A DNA stretch of 64,000 bases from Oceanobacillus iheyensis HTE831 (GTDB lineage Bacteria > Bacillota > Bacilli > Bacillales > Amphibacillaceae). The notes below the pieces were generated by a model. It ran no database searches. It was given only the letters and a program-made list of their open reading frames with translations, and had not been told where the DNA came from. The stretch is taken from positions 2,706,501-2,770,500 of the forward strand of contig NC_004193.1 of assembly GCF_000011245.1 (NCBI RefSeq). Direction: 5' to 3'. Positions within the stretch are counted from its first letter, which is position 1, and the number at the start of each line of letters is the position of its first letter. A program made the translations under genes and the position numbers. This document shows positions 17,139 to 26,223 of the stretch, piece after piece.

Positions 17139-17332
17139 TATTGTAACTCCTAACTGACAACATTCTAGTATGATTGTAAGCGATTTGTTGAATTTTGTGA
17201 AATTAAAAGTCAAAAAATAATAGAAATTAAGATCTAAATAGATGATACTGCCACTTCTAAAATTTTTAGGTTGTGTTATAATTAAATGTTATTTTCTGAA
17301 AATACATACATGGATAGGATGGTGCTGACTAC

Positions 17333-18562
17333 ATGAATTTATCTTCCCGTAGTAAGGTTGCATGGATTGCCATTATTACAGGCGTTACAGTTATGGGTGA
17401 TGCTATGTTATTTATCGTGCTTCCGTTGTATTGGCAAGATTTTGGACTAACGGAAATATGGCAGATTGGAGTATTGCTATCGATTAACCGGTTTATTCGA
17501 TTGCCATTAAATCCATTCGTAGGCTATTTTTATAAACATTTTCAACTGAGGACTGGTGTTTTTATTGCGCTCATTCTTGCCGTAATTACCACATTATCCT
17601 ATGGTATCTTTGAAGGATTTTGGATGCTTGTTATTATGCGGGCCTTATGGGGAGTAGCTTGGTCGTTTATAAGATTAGGAGGATTTTTAACCGTTATAGA
17701 TGTGACAACAGATAATAATCGTGGCTGGCACATGGGTATGTATAACGGATTATGGGGATTAGGTGGTCTTACCGGTATGTTGGCAGGAGGATTCCTAGTC
17801 GATCAAACTTCTATTCTATTTGTAACTGTGATATTCTCCTTCATTAGTTTACTAGCAATACCCGTAGCTTGGTTTGTTGTTCCTCCTAATAAAAGAGAGA
17901 AAAAAGATCTTTCAGTTCATAGTTCAGTACCAAAAACTAAGTGGATGACTCCTTTCACTGTACTCGTACTAGCTACAGGGATTACTCAAGGCTTTATTAT
18001 TATGGGATTATTTAATTCCACTATCAGCCCTTTACTAGAAAATGTATATCAACGTCCAATACAGGTAGGAACTATTATTCTAGGGGTAGCTACGTTAGCT
18101 GGTACAATGCAAGCAATCCGATGGTCATGGGATCCATTTATTGCTCCAGCTATCGGTAAAATGATTGATCAGCGTACATTCATCTATCCAATTATACTTG
18201 TTCCGTTAATAGGTGGATCGATTCTCTTATCAGCGATGGCATATACCTCTTCCATTGTAATATTAATACTATTGATATTTTTATTTCAATTATTATCTAC
18301 AATATTTACTACTACCACAGACACACTTGCAGCTCGTGCGGTCGTTCGCACGGATCGTGTTAAAATGATGACTGCCCATACGATCGTTGTAGATGTTGGT
18401 TCAGCATTAGGACCGATGGTTTCATTTATAATTTTAATGTATTTACCATTGTCTGCAGTGTATATATTTGCTAGTTTCCTAATGATAACTTTGGCCATAT
18501 TTTGGATTGTATTTCGTAGGCTTGAATTAGAAACGATACATGCCCAAAGTAATATAAGTTGA
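17333..18562 (+). CDS. MFS transporter
   Basis: 409 residues with about 12 hydrophobic segments and a central cytoplasmic loop (FVVPPNKREKKDL) between the two six-helix halves. The motif VGYFYKHFQLRTG after helix 2 and RALWGVAWSFIR in helix 4 fit the major facilitator superfamily. No drug- or sugar-specific signature is clear, so the substrate is unknown. An extended -10 box (TGTTATAAT, TATAAT at 17277-17282) lies upstream; the -35 is weak. It is divergent from the lipoprotein gene. Confidence 0.85.
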   Translation: MNLSSRSKVAWIAIITGVTVMGDAMLFIVLPLYWQDFGLTEIWQIGVLLSINRFIRLPLNPFVGYFYKHFQLRTGVFIALILAVITTLSYGIFEGFWMLVIMRALWGVAWSFIRLGGFLTVIDVTTDNNRGWHMGMYNGLWGLGGLTGMLAGGFLVDQTSILFVTVIFSFISLLAIPVAWFVVPPNKREKKDLSVHSSVPKTKWMTPFTVLVLATGITQGFIIMGLFNSTISPLLENVYQRPIQVGTIILGVATLAGTMQAIRWSWDPFIAPAIGKMIDQRTFIYPIILVPLIGGSILLSAMAYTSSIVILILLIFLFQLLSTIFTTTTDTLAARAVVRTDRVKMMTAHTIVVDVGSALGPMVSFIILMYLPLSAVYIFASFLMITLAIFWIVFRRLELETIHAQSNIS

Positions 18563-18624
18563 ATACGATGACTACTTTCTCCATAATAGAGTCGTATGAC
18601 ATCGTTAAAGAATAGAGGGATAGA

Positions 18625-19413
18625 GTGGTTAAAGAATCAAGCATTATATTTTTTGATATTGATGGGACACTTCTAACGGAAGACGATAAATTATTACCGT
18701 CATCAACAAAGGATGCAATAATTCAATTAAAAAACCTTGGGCATGAAGTAGCGATTGCTACTGGTCGAGCACCATTTATGTTTGAAGATATACGAAAAGA
18801 ACTAGAGATTGAAACGTACGTCTGTTATAACGGTCAATATGTAGTGTATAAAGGAAATGTTGTCTATGCTAATCCACTAAAAGCAAGTTCCCTAGACGAT
18901 CTTACTCAGTTCGCACTAGATCGTGATCATCCAATTGTATTTATGAATCATGAATTCATGAAAGCGAATGTACCAGAAGACCATGATTATATTAAAGAAA
19001 GTATTAACAGCTTAAAGTCAGTGCATTACCCTACTCATGATCCAGCTTTTTATAAAGGGAGAGAAATATATCAAGCACTTTTATTTAATACAGTTGGAGA
19101 AGAAAAACAATATGAAGATGCGTTCGAGGATTTCCAATTTATTCGTTGGCATGAGAAATCCGTCGACATTTTGCCGGCAAACGGTTCTAAAGCAAATGGA
19201 ATTAATAAATTATTAGCTTATACGAACTATCCAAATGAAAGACAGTACGCATTTGGCGATGGACTTAATGATATTGAAATGCTCACAGAAATTACAAACA
19301 GTGTAGCGATGGGTAATGGGAAACCAGAGGCAAAAACAGCAGCAAGTTATATTACTAAAGACGTAGACAAAGATGGAATTTTACACGGATTAAAAATGGT
19401 TGGATTACTATAA
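18625..19413 (+). CDS. Cof-type HAD-IIB phosphatase
   Basis: 262 residues. HAD motif I is FFDIDGTLL near residue 11, motif II is IATGRAPF, and the C-terminal motifs are SKANGINKLL and FGDGLNDIEML, as in the Cof subfamily that dephosphorylates sugar phosphates or flavin precursors. The cap domain (about 85-185) is of the IIB type. The GTG start has GAGGG five bases upstream. It is 62 bases after the MFS gene and could be cotranscribed with it. Substrate not predictable. Confidence 0.87.
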   Translation: MVKESSIIFFDIDGTLLTEDDKLLPSSTKDAIIQLKNLGHEVAIATGRAPFMFEDIRKELEIETYVCYNGQYVVYKGNVVYANPLKASSLDDLTQFALDRDHPIVFMNHEFMKANVPEDHDYIKESINSLKSVHYPTHDPAFYKGREIYQALLFNTVGEEKQYEDAFEDFQFIRWHEKSVDILPANGSKANGINKLLAYTNYPNERQYAFGDGLNDIEMLTEITNSVAMGNGKPEAKTAASYITKDVDKDGILHGLKMVGLL

Positions 19414-19425
19414 TTAAAAATTATT

Positions 19426-19467
19426 CCCCTGCAATTAGAATTTGAACTAGTTGCAAGGGGTTTTTTA
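19426..19467 (+). terminator. Terminator of the HAD phosphatase gene
   Basis: CCCCTGCAA and TTGCAAGGGG pair with one bulge and are followed by TTTTTT. Confidence 0.82.
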
Positions 19468-19577
19468 TTACAATAAAAGATTTTTCTTACTTAGAAGTCA
19501 TCTCTTAACTCTGTTATGAATACACTCTTAATGATGTTTTGCATAATCTCTAAGCTTTATTAGGAGGGGTAATAAAT

Positions 19578-21641
19578 ATGTCAGATCAAGATAATCAACA
19601 AGAAAAACGAAAACAAGATGACAATAAGAAAATCGATCAATTAAAGAAATTCTATCGGGATAATACTGACAAGATAATGACTACAGATGAAGGGGTAAAG
19701 ATATCCAATGATGAGAATACGTTAAGTGCAGGAGACAGAGGTCCTCAATTATTAGAAGATTTTATGTATCGTGAAAAACTGGCTCACTTCGATCGAGAAC
19801 GTATCCCTGAACGAAACGTTCACGCACGGGGCTATGGTGCACATGGAGTATTTGAATGTTATGAATCTCAATCAGATTTAACGAAGGCACATTTCTTACA
19901 AAAAGCTGGGCAACAAACACCTGTATTTGTCCGATTCTCACAAGTAGCCGGTTCAAAAGGAGCCAATGAAACACTACGTGACGTTCGGGGTTTTGCTACA
20001 AAATTTTATACGAATGAGGGAAATTTTGATTTAGTTGGAAATAATATTCCTATATTTTTCATTCAAGATGGTATTAAGTTTCCAGACTTAATTCACGCAC
20101 TGAAACCTGAACCGAACAATGAAATCCCTCAAGGACAAACAGCGCATGATACATTCTGGGATTTTATCGGTAGTAATGAAGAATCGGCAGCTATGATGAT
20201 GTGGATTATGTCAGATCGGACCATCCCTAGAAGTTTCCGTACTATACAAGGATTCGGAGTACATACATTTCGGCTTGTTAATGCGGAAGGTAAATCCGTC
20301 TTTTGTAAATTTCATTGGCGGCCTGTTCTAGGGATACATTCATTAATTTGGAATGAAGCGCAAAAAATTGGCGGTGCTGATCCTGACTTTCACCGAAGAG
20401 ACCTTTGGGAAAATATTGAACAAGGATTTTATCCAGAATATGAGCTAGGAGTTCAGGTCATCGAGGAAGGGCAAGAATTTGATTTTGATTTCGATATACT
20501 AGATGCAACAAAGCTCTGGCCAGAAGAAGAAGTACCATTACAAATGATTGGAAAAATGACTTTAAATAAAAACGTAGAGAATGTTTTTGCTGAGACTGAA
20601 CAAGTCGCACTACACCCAGGCAACATTGTACCAGGTATTGATTTCACGAATGATCCTCTACTACAAGGAAGGCTATTCTCCTATACGGATACGCAAATTT
20701 ATCGAGTTGGTACTAACTTCAAACAACTTCCTATTAATCGTCCCGTATGCCCTTTTCACAATAATCATCGCGATGGATCTCAACGTTATATTATTGATAA
20801 GGGCCAAGTAGCCTACCATCAGAATTATTTAGCTGGTAATACTCCATACACCGTACCTGGTTCTCAAGGTGGTTTTGTTACGTACCCATCTTTAGTAGAA
20901 GGATTAAAAGTACGAAAAACTGCGCCTAGTTTTCTCGATCACTTCTCACAAGCAAGACTATTTTGGAACAGTATGACAGATGTTGAACAAAGTCATATAC
21001 TTCAAGCATTTAGTTTTGAATTAGGTAAAGTTAATGTTCCAGAGGTACGCCAACGTGTTGTAAATCTTATCGGTCATATAAGCCGACCGCTCGCTACTGC
21101 AGTAGCAGAACAAGTTGGTGTGGAACCACCAGATAAGAGCATAAAACAATCAGATGTCACTAAATCCTCCCCTACTTTAAGTTTAATGAATACAAAATTC
21201 CTTCCTAATACATTAAAAGTTGCTATTATTGTTGGTAATGGATATGGTGGCAACGCTTTAGAATCATTATTAGAATCTTTAAAGGAAGTCGAACTTAAAC
21301 CATATATAATAAGCGAGCGCTTAGGAGAAATAACTGCAGATAATGGTGATACCTTAAATGTAGATGCTACCTTCTTAACAACTTCACCAGTTCTGTACGA
21401 TGGGTTACTTGTTGTTGGTGGAGATCATATCAATGATCAGTTTGCTTATGAAGCTGGCAACTTTATTACTGAGCAATTTAACCATTATAAACCAATTGGA
21501 GGCATGGAAGAAGGTGCTACTTTAATTCAACAGTTAGGAATTGCTAATCGACCAGGAGTGTTCATAAGTCAATCAGGCAGCAGACAATTCACTAGACAAT
21601 TTATAGACGGAATGGCAAAACAACGATTTTGGGATAGATAA
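19578..21641 (+). CDS. katE: Large-subunit catalase (KatE/HPII type)
   Basis: 687 residues, the clade 2 length, with a C-terminal DJ-1/PfpI-like domain (about 545-687; KVAIIVGNGYGGN and the VVGGDHINDQ loop). The catalase core includes the distal-His region ERNVHARGYGAHGVFE, the NIPIFFIQDGIKFPD stretch and the proximal heme Tyr in RLFSYTDTQIYRVGTN. AGGAGGGG stands before ATG. It degrades hydrogen peroxide in the cytoplasm and is often produced in stationary phase or spores. No clear sigma-B promoter was found in front of it. The gene is followed by a terminator and then an ECF sigma gene. Confidence 0.95.
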   Translation: MSDQDNQQEKRKQDDNKKIDQLKKFYRDNTDKIMTTDEGVKISNDENTLSAGDRGPQLLEDFMYREKLAHFDRERIPERNVHARGYGAHGVFECYESQSDLTKAHFLQKAGQQTPVFVRFSQVAGSKGANETLRDVRGFATKFYTNEGNFDLVGNNIPIFFIQDGIKFPDLIHALKPEPNNEIPQGQTAHDTFWDFIGSNEESAAMMMWIMSDRTIPRSFRTIQGFGVHTFRLVNAEGKSVFCKFHWRPVLGIHSLIWNEAQKIGGADPDFHRRDLWENIEQGFYPEYELGVQVIEEGQEFDFDFDILDATKLWPEEEVPLQMIGKMTLNKNVENVFAETEQVALHPGNIVPGIDFTNDPLLQGRLFSYTDTQIYRVGTNFKQLPINRPVCPFHNNHRDGSQRYIIDKGQVAYHQNYLAGNTPYTVPGSQGGFVTYPSLVEGLKVRKTAPSFLDHFSQARLFWNSMTDVEQSHILQAFSFELGKVNVPEVRQRVVNLIGHISRPLATAVAEQVGVEPPDKSIKQSDVTKSSPTLSLMNTKFLPNTLKVAIIVGNGYGGNALESLLESLKEVELKPYIISERLGEITADNGDTLNVDATFLTTSPVLYDGLLVVGGDHINDQFAYEAGNFITEQFNHYKPIGGMEEGATLIQQLGIANRPGVFISQSGSRQFTRQFIDGMAKQRFWDR

Positions 21642-21655
21642 ATAAGATTAGAATG

Positions 21656-21687
21656 CTACCACAGTAATTCATGCTGTGGTTTTTTTG
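21656..21687 (+). terminator. Terminator of katE
   Basis: TACCACAG and CTGTGGT form a stem followed by seven T, 15 bases after the stop. Confidence 0.85.
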
Positions 21688-21696
21688 TGTTTAAGA

Positions 21697-21724
21697 TGAT
21701 CCAAAGCATGTAAAATGTCCGTTA
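21697..21724 (+). promoter_or_regulatory. Putative ECF promoter of the sigma/anti-sigma genes
   Basis: TGATCCAA, 15-base spacer, CGTTA. The same two blocks with a 14-base spacer stand before the surface-protein gene at 23811-23837. Autoregulated ECF promoters commonly share such -35 and CGT-type -10 blocks. No experiment supports it yet. Confidence 0.55.
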
Positions 21725-21795
21725 TCTATTTAAACATTTTATATACCTCCTTACTCTATGGTATCTTTAAATCAAACAACTAAAAGGAGAATCAG

Positions 21796-22359
21796 ATGCG
21801 AATAGATGACACACAACTATTTCGGCGTATTCAGGAAAAAGATGAAGAAGCGTTAGAGCAATTATATGATCGCTATGAAAAACTACTCTTTTCATTTTCT
21901 CTTCGAATGACGAACAATGAAACAATCGCAGAAGAGGCTGTTCAAGATGTTTTTACAAAGTTATGGACAAAAAAACTTCCATATAAAAAGGAAAAAGGAA
22001 AGTTCTCTTCTTGGCTACTAACTATTACGAGGAACGCTTGTTTAGATTTAATTAGAAAAACAAAGACAGACAATGTTGAATTCCAAGAAAGAGATAGCTT
22101 AAAAGAAGACAATGAACCTACACCAGAAGAACATGTAGAATGGAATGAAAAAAGACAACAAATCAAATCTGCAATGCAGAGTTTAAATGATGAACAAAAA
22201 GAAATTATCGAATTATTTTATTTTAAAGGATTATCACAATCCAAAATATCTGAAGCATGCAATATACCTTTAGGAACAGTGAAAGGAAGAGTACGATTAG
22301 CGCTAAACCATCTAAACAAACAAATGGAAAATACGAATGAAAGGGGGATTCAATCATGA
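21796..22359 (+). CDS. ECF sigma factor (SigK/SigW-like, RskA-linked)
   Basis: 187 residues. Region 2 includes LEQLYDRYEKLLFSFSLRM and AEEAVQDVFTKLWT, and region 4 includes LNDEQKEIIELFYFKGLSQS with the helix-turn-helix SKISEACNIPLGTVKGRVRLAL. It overlaps the following anti-sigma gene by four bases, an ATGA arrangement that indicates translational coupling. It would direct RNA polymerase to its own promoter and to the surface-protein gene downstream, both of which have matching upstream motifs. The signal it responds to is unknown. Confidence 0.92.
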   Translation: MRIDDTQLFRRIQEKDEEALEQLYDRYEKLLFSFSLRMTNNETIAEEAVQDVFTKLWTKKLPYKKEKGKFSSWLLTITRNACLDLIRKTKTDNVEFQERDSLKEDNEPTPEEHVEWNEKRQQIKSAMQSLNDEQKEIIELFYFKGLSQSKISEACNIPLGTVKGRVRLALNHLNKQMENTNERGIQS

Positions 22360-23117
22360 CAAAGCTTACTTGCGATAATTTAATCGATTATATTAATCAT
22401 CAATTAACCGAAGAAGAAAGAAAATCTTTTGAACAGCATCTTGAAGAATGCGAAGAATGCAAAAGTGAATTAGATGAGCTACAAGAACTAATGGATGATC
22501 TCCCTTATCATAGCAATCCAGAGCCAGTTCCTTCCGATATGAAGCAAAGAGTATTGGCAAATGTTCTAGATAGTGAAAGCTCTATCAATAATAGTAAAAA
22601 TACTGAAGAGGAAGTAAAAAAAGACAAACTTGTGCAAGTGCCAAAAAAGAAGAATAATACCTGGCTTAAGCCTGTATTAGCTGCCGGTCTTACCCTATCA
22701 CTGATTGGGAATGGTGCAGCACTCTATTATATTAATGCTGGATCTACAGAAGAATCTAACCCGCCAATAGATTCAGTAAACCAAATTGCCAATAAATATC
22801 AAATGCAAGCTTCTGAAAATGTGAATGCAAATGCTACAGCATTTTTACTTGACCAAAAAGAGACGCCGACATTGATGATCCAAGCTGATAACCTACCTGA
22901 CCTAACAGGTGATGAAACGTATCAAGTTTGGGTGTTAGAAGGAGAAACACCACATCGAGCAGGAACTTTCACTGTTGATCAAGATGGTACAGGTGCTGTC
23001 ACCCACTCCTTAGAAAATATAGAAGATTATAATTACGACACTATTGCCATCACAAAAGAACCAAATGCAAATAGTCAAACTCCACAAGGAGAAATTATTT
23101 TGCACAGTGCTTTTTAA
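22356..23117 (+). CDS. RskA-type anti-sigma factor
   Basis: 253 residues. The N-terminal zinc-binding anti-sigma domain has H28-x3-C32-x2-C35 (EQHLEECEECKSELDEL). A single transmembrane helix lies at about 103-128 (WLKPVLAAGLTLSLIGNGAALYY), then an extracytoplasmic anti-sigma-K/RskA domain ending with DETYQVWVLEG, AGTFTVDQDGTGAV and ITKEPNANSQTPQGEI. In this family the outer domain senses a signal and the sigma factor is released by proteolysis. It overlaps the sigma gene by four bases. Confidence 0.92.
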   Translation: MTKLTCDNLIDYINHQLTEEERKSFEQHLEECEECKSELDELQELMDDLPYHSNPEPVPSDMKQRVLANVLDSESSINNSKNTEEEVKKDKLVQVPKKKNNTWLKPVLAAGLTLSLIGNGAALYYINAGSTEESNPPIDSVNQIANKYQMQASENVNANATAFLLDQKETPTLMIQADNLPDLTGDETYQVWVLEGETPHRAGTFTVDQDGTGAVTHSLENIEDYNYDTIAITKEPNANSQTPQGEIILHSAF

Positions 23118-23145
23118 AATAACATTTTAATAATATCGTTATTTC

Positions 23146-23278
23146 AAGGTTAGAGGTTGTTGGACAAAAGTATTTACTTAAAAGATATATTGAAATTGAT
23201 AAATGGATAAAACTGATTCATCCATTTATCAATCATCTTTTGAGCAAATCTTATTATTACGTCCATCCCTCTAACCTT
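23146..23278 (+). repeat. Structured intergenic element with GAGGTTG-type arms
   Basis: AAGGTTAGAGG (23146-23156) and CCTCTAACCTT (23268-23278) are perfect inverted ends, followed by TTTT. Inside, ATTGATAAATGGA and TCCATTTATCAAT form a second hairpin. The left arm continues TTGTTGGACAAAAG, similar to elements at 28117 and 44800. It may serve as the terminator of the sigma/anti-sigma transcript. Confidence 0.7.
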
Positions 23279-23410
23279 TTTGTTACTAAAGTCAAGTTAT
23301 TTCATTAAACCAAGATGAATAATAGTTTTATATTACATTTTTAGTTTATAGAATCACTACCATTATTAATATATTTGGTACAATTCGAACATTAATGTTT
23401 ATATTCTTAA

Positions 23411-23679
23411 GTCAATTTCATAATTAAGTATTTGGTTTAGAACCCGAATGCCGTGCTGTTTGATTTCCATTGCAGACGGCGCTTTCCACAGGCACGGCTT
23501 CAACTTACTTGAAAAAGAAGAATCCAATTTCTGCGTGGATCTTCAGCTCGTTGTTCTGACCAGGAGTCGCCGTCTTCCATTCCAATCAAAGCCAAGAATT
23601 TCCTGTAACCTAAGCATTAGTATTTGTTTTCTTTCTAATCATTCGTTTTTTAATGAGACTTGGCAATTATGAAATTAAC
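23411..23679. repeat. MITE-like element, copy 1
   Basis: 269 bp. The ends are GTCAATTTCATAATT and AATTATGAAATTAAC, near-perfect inverted repeats. The interior matches the reverse complement of copy 2 at 33001-33267: ATTTCCATTGCAGACGGCGC, GATCTTCAGCTCG and GTCGCCGTCTTCCATT blocks recur. No transposase is encoded. Confidence 0.85.
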
Positions 23680-23810
23680 ATTGATTTTATATAGAAAATC
23701 GGCGACTTTTTTAGAAACAACAAAAGCTTCCCCCTATAACTCTAGCAAGGGATTTTCTTTTTCAAAAGAGGTTAAATGAAAGTCCTTTTTTAAATTTTTT
23801 TATAAAAAAG

Positions 23811-23837
23811 TGATCCAATCTATCTTTCCTTTCGTTA
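23811..23837 (+). promoter_or_regulatory. Putative ECF promoter of the surface-protein gene
   Basis: TGATCCAA, 14-base spacer, CGTTA. It matches the blocks before the sigma gene (15-base spacer) and lies 35 bases upstream of the start codon. Confidence 0.55.
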
Positions 23838-23871
23838 GCTTAGTAACTAAAGAAAAAGGAGAGGGATTTTC

Positions 23872-25221
23872 ATGAATTGGAAAAAAACAATATCAATCGT
23901 ACCATTAAGCGCAGCATTAGTTTTTTCAGGTACAGCTAATTTTGTTGGTGCACACGAAGGAGAACACAGTGAGGAGCCTACAGTTCAAACAGCAGCAGTA
24001 GACTTACGATCAGATTTAGGTCACTTATTGAGTGAACATGCCTATCTAGCTGTAGAGACCATGAGAAACGGAGCAAATCAATCTGAGGATTTCGAGGCTT
24101 CTGTTAATGCTTTAAGTGGAAACACAGAAGACTTATCCAATGCAATTGCTTCCGTATATGGTGATGAAGCAGGGGAAGCATTTAAAGAGATGTGGAGCGA
24201 CCATATAGGATTTTTTGTTGACTATGTAAATGCAACAGCTGAAAATGATGAAGAAGCAAAACAAGCAGCGTTAGATGAACTCTCACAATATCGTGAAGAC
24301 TTTTCTCAATTCTTAGAAGATGCAACTGGAGAACGTCTTGAAGCTGATTCACTAGCAGAAGGATTACAAATGCACGTAAATCAACTTATTGGAGCATTTG
24401 ATAGTTATATAGAGGAAGATTATGCAACTGCCTACAAACATGAAAGAGAAGCAATTGGTCATATGCATATGGTAGCCAAAGGCCTATCCACAGCTATTTC
24501 CGACCAGTTCCCAGAGGATTTCGATAATACAAAAGCGGCTACGCCTGCTGGAGATTTGCGAGCTGACTTGGGACATCTACTTTCTGAACATGCTGGTCTA
24601 GCTGTAGTTGCTATGCAGAATGGATCAGATGGGGCACCTGATTTTGATGCTGCTGCCAATGCACTGACTTCAAATACAGAAGATTTATCCAAAGCGATTA
24701 GCTCTGTATATGGTGACGAAGCAGGGCAAGCTTTTGAAGAAATGTGGTCAGAACATATAGGATATTTCGTTGATTATGTAAATGCAACAGCTGAAGAAGA
24801 TGAAGCTGCTAAGGAAGAAGCATTAAATAATCTAGAAAATTATAGAGATGAATTCTCTGGATTTATGGAAGAAGCAACTGAAGGGAATGTTCAAGCTGAC
24901 GGTTTAGCGGAAGGATTACAGATGCATGTAGAACAATTAATTGGAGCATTTGATGCCTATGTAGCTGGGGATTATGAAGAAGCATACAGTCAAGCAAGGG
25001 AAGCATATGGGCACATGTATGGTGCAGCTGAATCCCTATCTTCAGGCATCGTAATGCAACATCCTGATATGTTTGCTGCGGATATGCCTTCTGAAATGCC
25101 AAACACTGGACTAGGAACACCTGAAACTCAATCTACTAATGCGCTAATGTGGACAATGGGAGCAATTATTTTAGCTGGAATTGTCGTATTTACAATTCGC
25201 CAAAAATATTCAAAACAATAA
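23872..25221 (+). CDS. Duplicated His-rich wall-anchored surface protein
   Basis: 449 residues. Signal peptide 1-27 (cleavage after FVGA). Two copies of a helical domain of about 170 residues (44-212 and 228-396, offset 184) each contain DLGHLLSEHA, SVYGDEAG, MW-(S)-(D/E)-HIG, VDYVNATAE, LAEGLQMHV, QLIGAFD and GHM. Five His are conserved between copies (H51/235, H56/240, H111/295, H168/352, H197/381), which suggests metal binding in a four-helix bundle. The C-terminus has MPNTG (409-413), a hydrophobic helix (about 425-441) and a basic tail, a sortase sorting signal. I do not recognise the domain. The adjacent sortase gene is the likely partner. Confidence 0.85.
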   Translation: MNWKKTISIVPLSAALVFSGTANFVGAHEGEHSEEPTVQTAAVDLRSDLGHLLSEHAYLAVETMRNGANQSEDFEASVNALSGNTEDLSNAIASVYGDEAGEAFKEMWSDHIGFFVDYVNATAENDEEAKQAALDELSQYREDFSQFLEDATGERLEADSLAEGLQMHVNQLIGAFDSYIEEDYATAYKHEREAIGHMHMVAKGLSTAISDQFPEDFDNTKAATPAGDLRADLGHLLSEHAGLAVVAMQNGSDGAPDFDAAANALTSNTEDLSKAISSVYGDEAGQAFEEMWSEHIGYFVDYVNATAEEDEAAKEEALNNLENYRDEFSGFMEEATEGNVQADGLAEGLQMHVEQLIGAFDAYVAGDYEEAYSQAREAYGHMYGAAESLSSGIVMQHPDMFAADMPSEMPNTGLGTPETQSTNALMWTMGAIILAGIVVFTIRQKYSKQ

Positions 25222-25244
25222 TAGAAATTAAAAGGAGGAATTGG

Positions 25245-25898
25245 ATGTTTCGTCTAATAATCAGTTTTATGTTACTTTTTTTAGTCGCATGTAGCCAAGA
25301 TAATCAATCATCTTCATCTGACAGATCCAGTTCCTCTTCACAACAGGAAAATGATACGTATGTACCATTAGAATATAATACAGATATAAATGATGATGAG
25401 GATGATACTTCCTCCTCATCTATCATTAAAGATAAACAATACAATATAACTCCTAGTGAAATTAATATAGATTCAATCAATGTTTCTTCTTCTGTTGAAA
25501 GTGTTGGTTTATTAGAAAATGGAGAAATGGCTGTCCCAGAGGATTTCACAAAAACCGGTTGGTTTGACTTAGGAACAAACCCTGGAAACCGTGGCAGTGC
25601 AGTTATTGCTGGGCACGTCGATGATAAAACTGGACCAGGAGTCTTTTTTGACCTTGATAAACTTAAAAAAGATGATGAAATTGAGGTTATTGGAGAAGAT
25701 GGGAAGAAATTAACGTTTAAAGTGGTTGACACAGAAGTCTTTCATAAAGATAATGCACCAATTGAAGATATATTTGGCTATACATCTAGAAGGATGTTAA
25801 ATTTAATTACCTGTATTGGAACTTTCGATCATTCTATTGGTGGTAGAACAGAAAGATTAGTCGTGTATACTGAATTAGTTGAAGAAGATATAGAATAA
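25245..25898 (+). CDS. Class F-like sortase with a lipoprotein signal
   Basis: 217 residues, starting at the ATG after AAAGGAGG (the frame is open 96 bases further up). Residues 1-16 end in lipobox LVAC with Cys16, then a long Ser/Asp/Glu-rich linker (17-65). The sortase core has His124 (IAGHVDD), Cys190 (NLITCIG) and Arg201/204 (GGRTERLVVY), and the GWFDLGTNPGNRGSAVIAGH region typical of class F/E-like sortases. It lies 23 bases after the MPNTG protein, so it is probably dedicated to it. Lipid anchoring instead of a transmembrane helix is unusual for sortases. Confidence 0.88.
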   Translation: MFRLIISFMLLFLVACSQDNQSSSSDRSSSSSQQENDTYVPLEYNTDINDDEDDTSSSSIIKDKQYNITPSEINIDSINVSSSVESVGLLENGEMAVPEDFTKTGWFDLGTNPGNRGSAVIAGHVDDKTGPGVFFDLDKLKKDDEIEVIGEDGKKLTFKVVDTEVFHKDNAPIEDIFGYTSRRMLNLITCIGTFDHSIGGRTERLVVYTELVEEDIE

Positions 25899-25922
25899 AA
25901 ACAAAGTAGGATGTTTTTCGAT

Positions 25923-26177
25923 TCTATTCACCATTTTTACTGATTTCTAAAGCTGTTTTGGGTTTTAGAGCCGCTCTATTCACCATTTTTACAGATTTCC
26001 AAAGCTGTTTTGGGTTTTAGAGCTGCTCTATTCACCATTTTCACAGATTTCTAAGGCTGTTTTGGGTTTTAGAGCCGCTCTATTCACCATTTTTACAGAT
26101 TTCCAAAGCTGTTTTGGGTTTTAGAGCTGCTCTATTCACCATTTTCACAGATTTCTAAAGCTGTTTTGGGTTTTAGA
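25923..26177. repeat. 52-bp tandem repeat array, five units
   Basis: TCTATTCACC starts at 25923, 25975, 26027, 26079 and 26131, so the period is exactly 52. Units 2 and 4 are identical; units 3 and 5 form a second subtype, which gives an A-B-A-B pattern with a 104-bp higher-order period. Every unit contains CTGTTTTGGGTTTTAGA. No spacers separate the units, so it is not CRISPR. Confidence 0.93.
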
Positions 26178-26223
26178 TCAAGATCAGCTTCAATTAGTGA
26201 TCGTACAAGATAATTAAAACCTA

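Noticed and set aside
19480..19577. Sigma-B promoter expected before the large catalase gene
   Set aside because: No GTTT-N12-14-GGG pattern was found upstream of 19578, so no such claim is made.
23448..23672. Plus-strand open frame in the gap before the surface-protein gene
   Set aside because: It lies wholly inside the MITE-like element, and the frame is not kept in the other copies.
25923..26177. Regular repeats suggesting a CRISPR array
   Set aside because: The 52-bp units abut with no unique spacers and vary inside the unit; there are no cas genes nearby.
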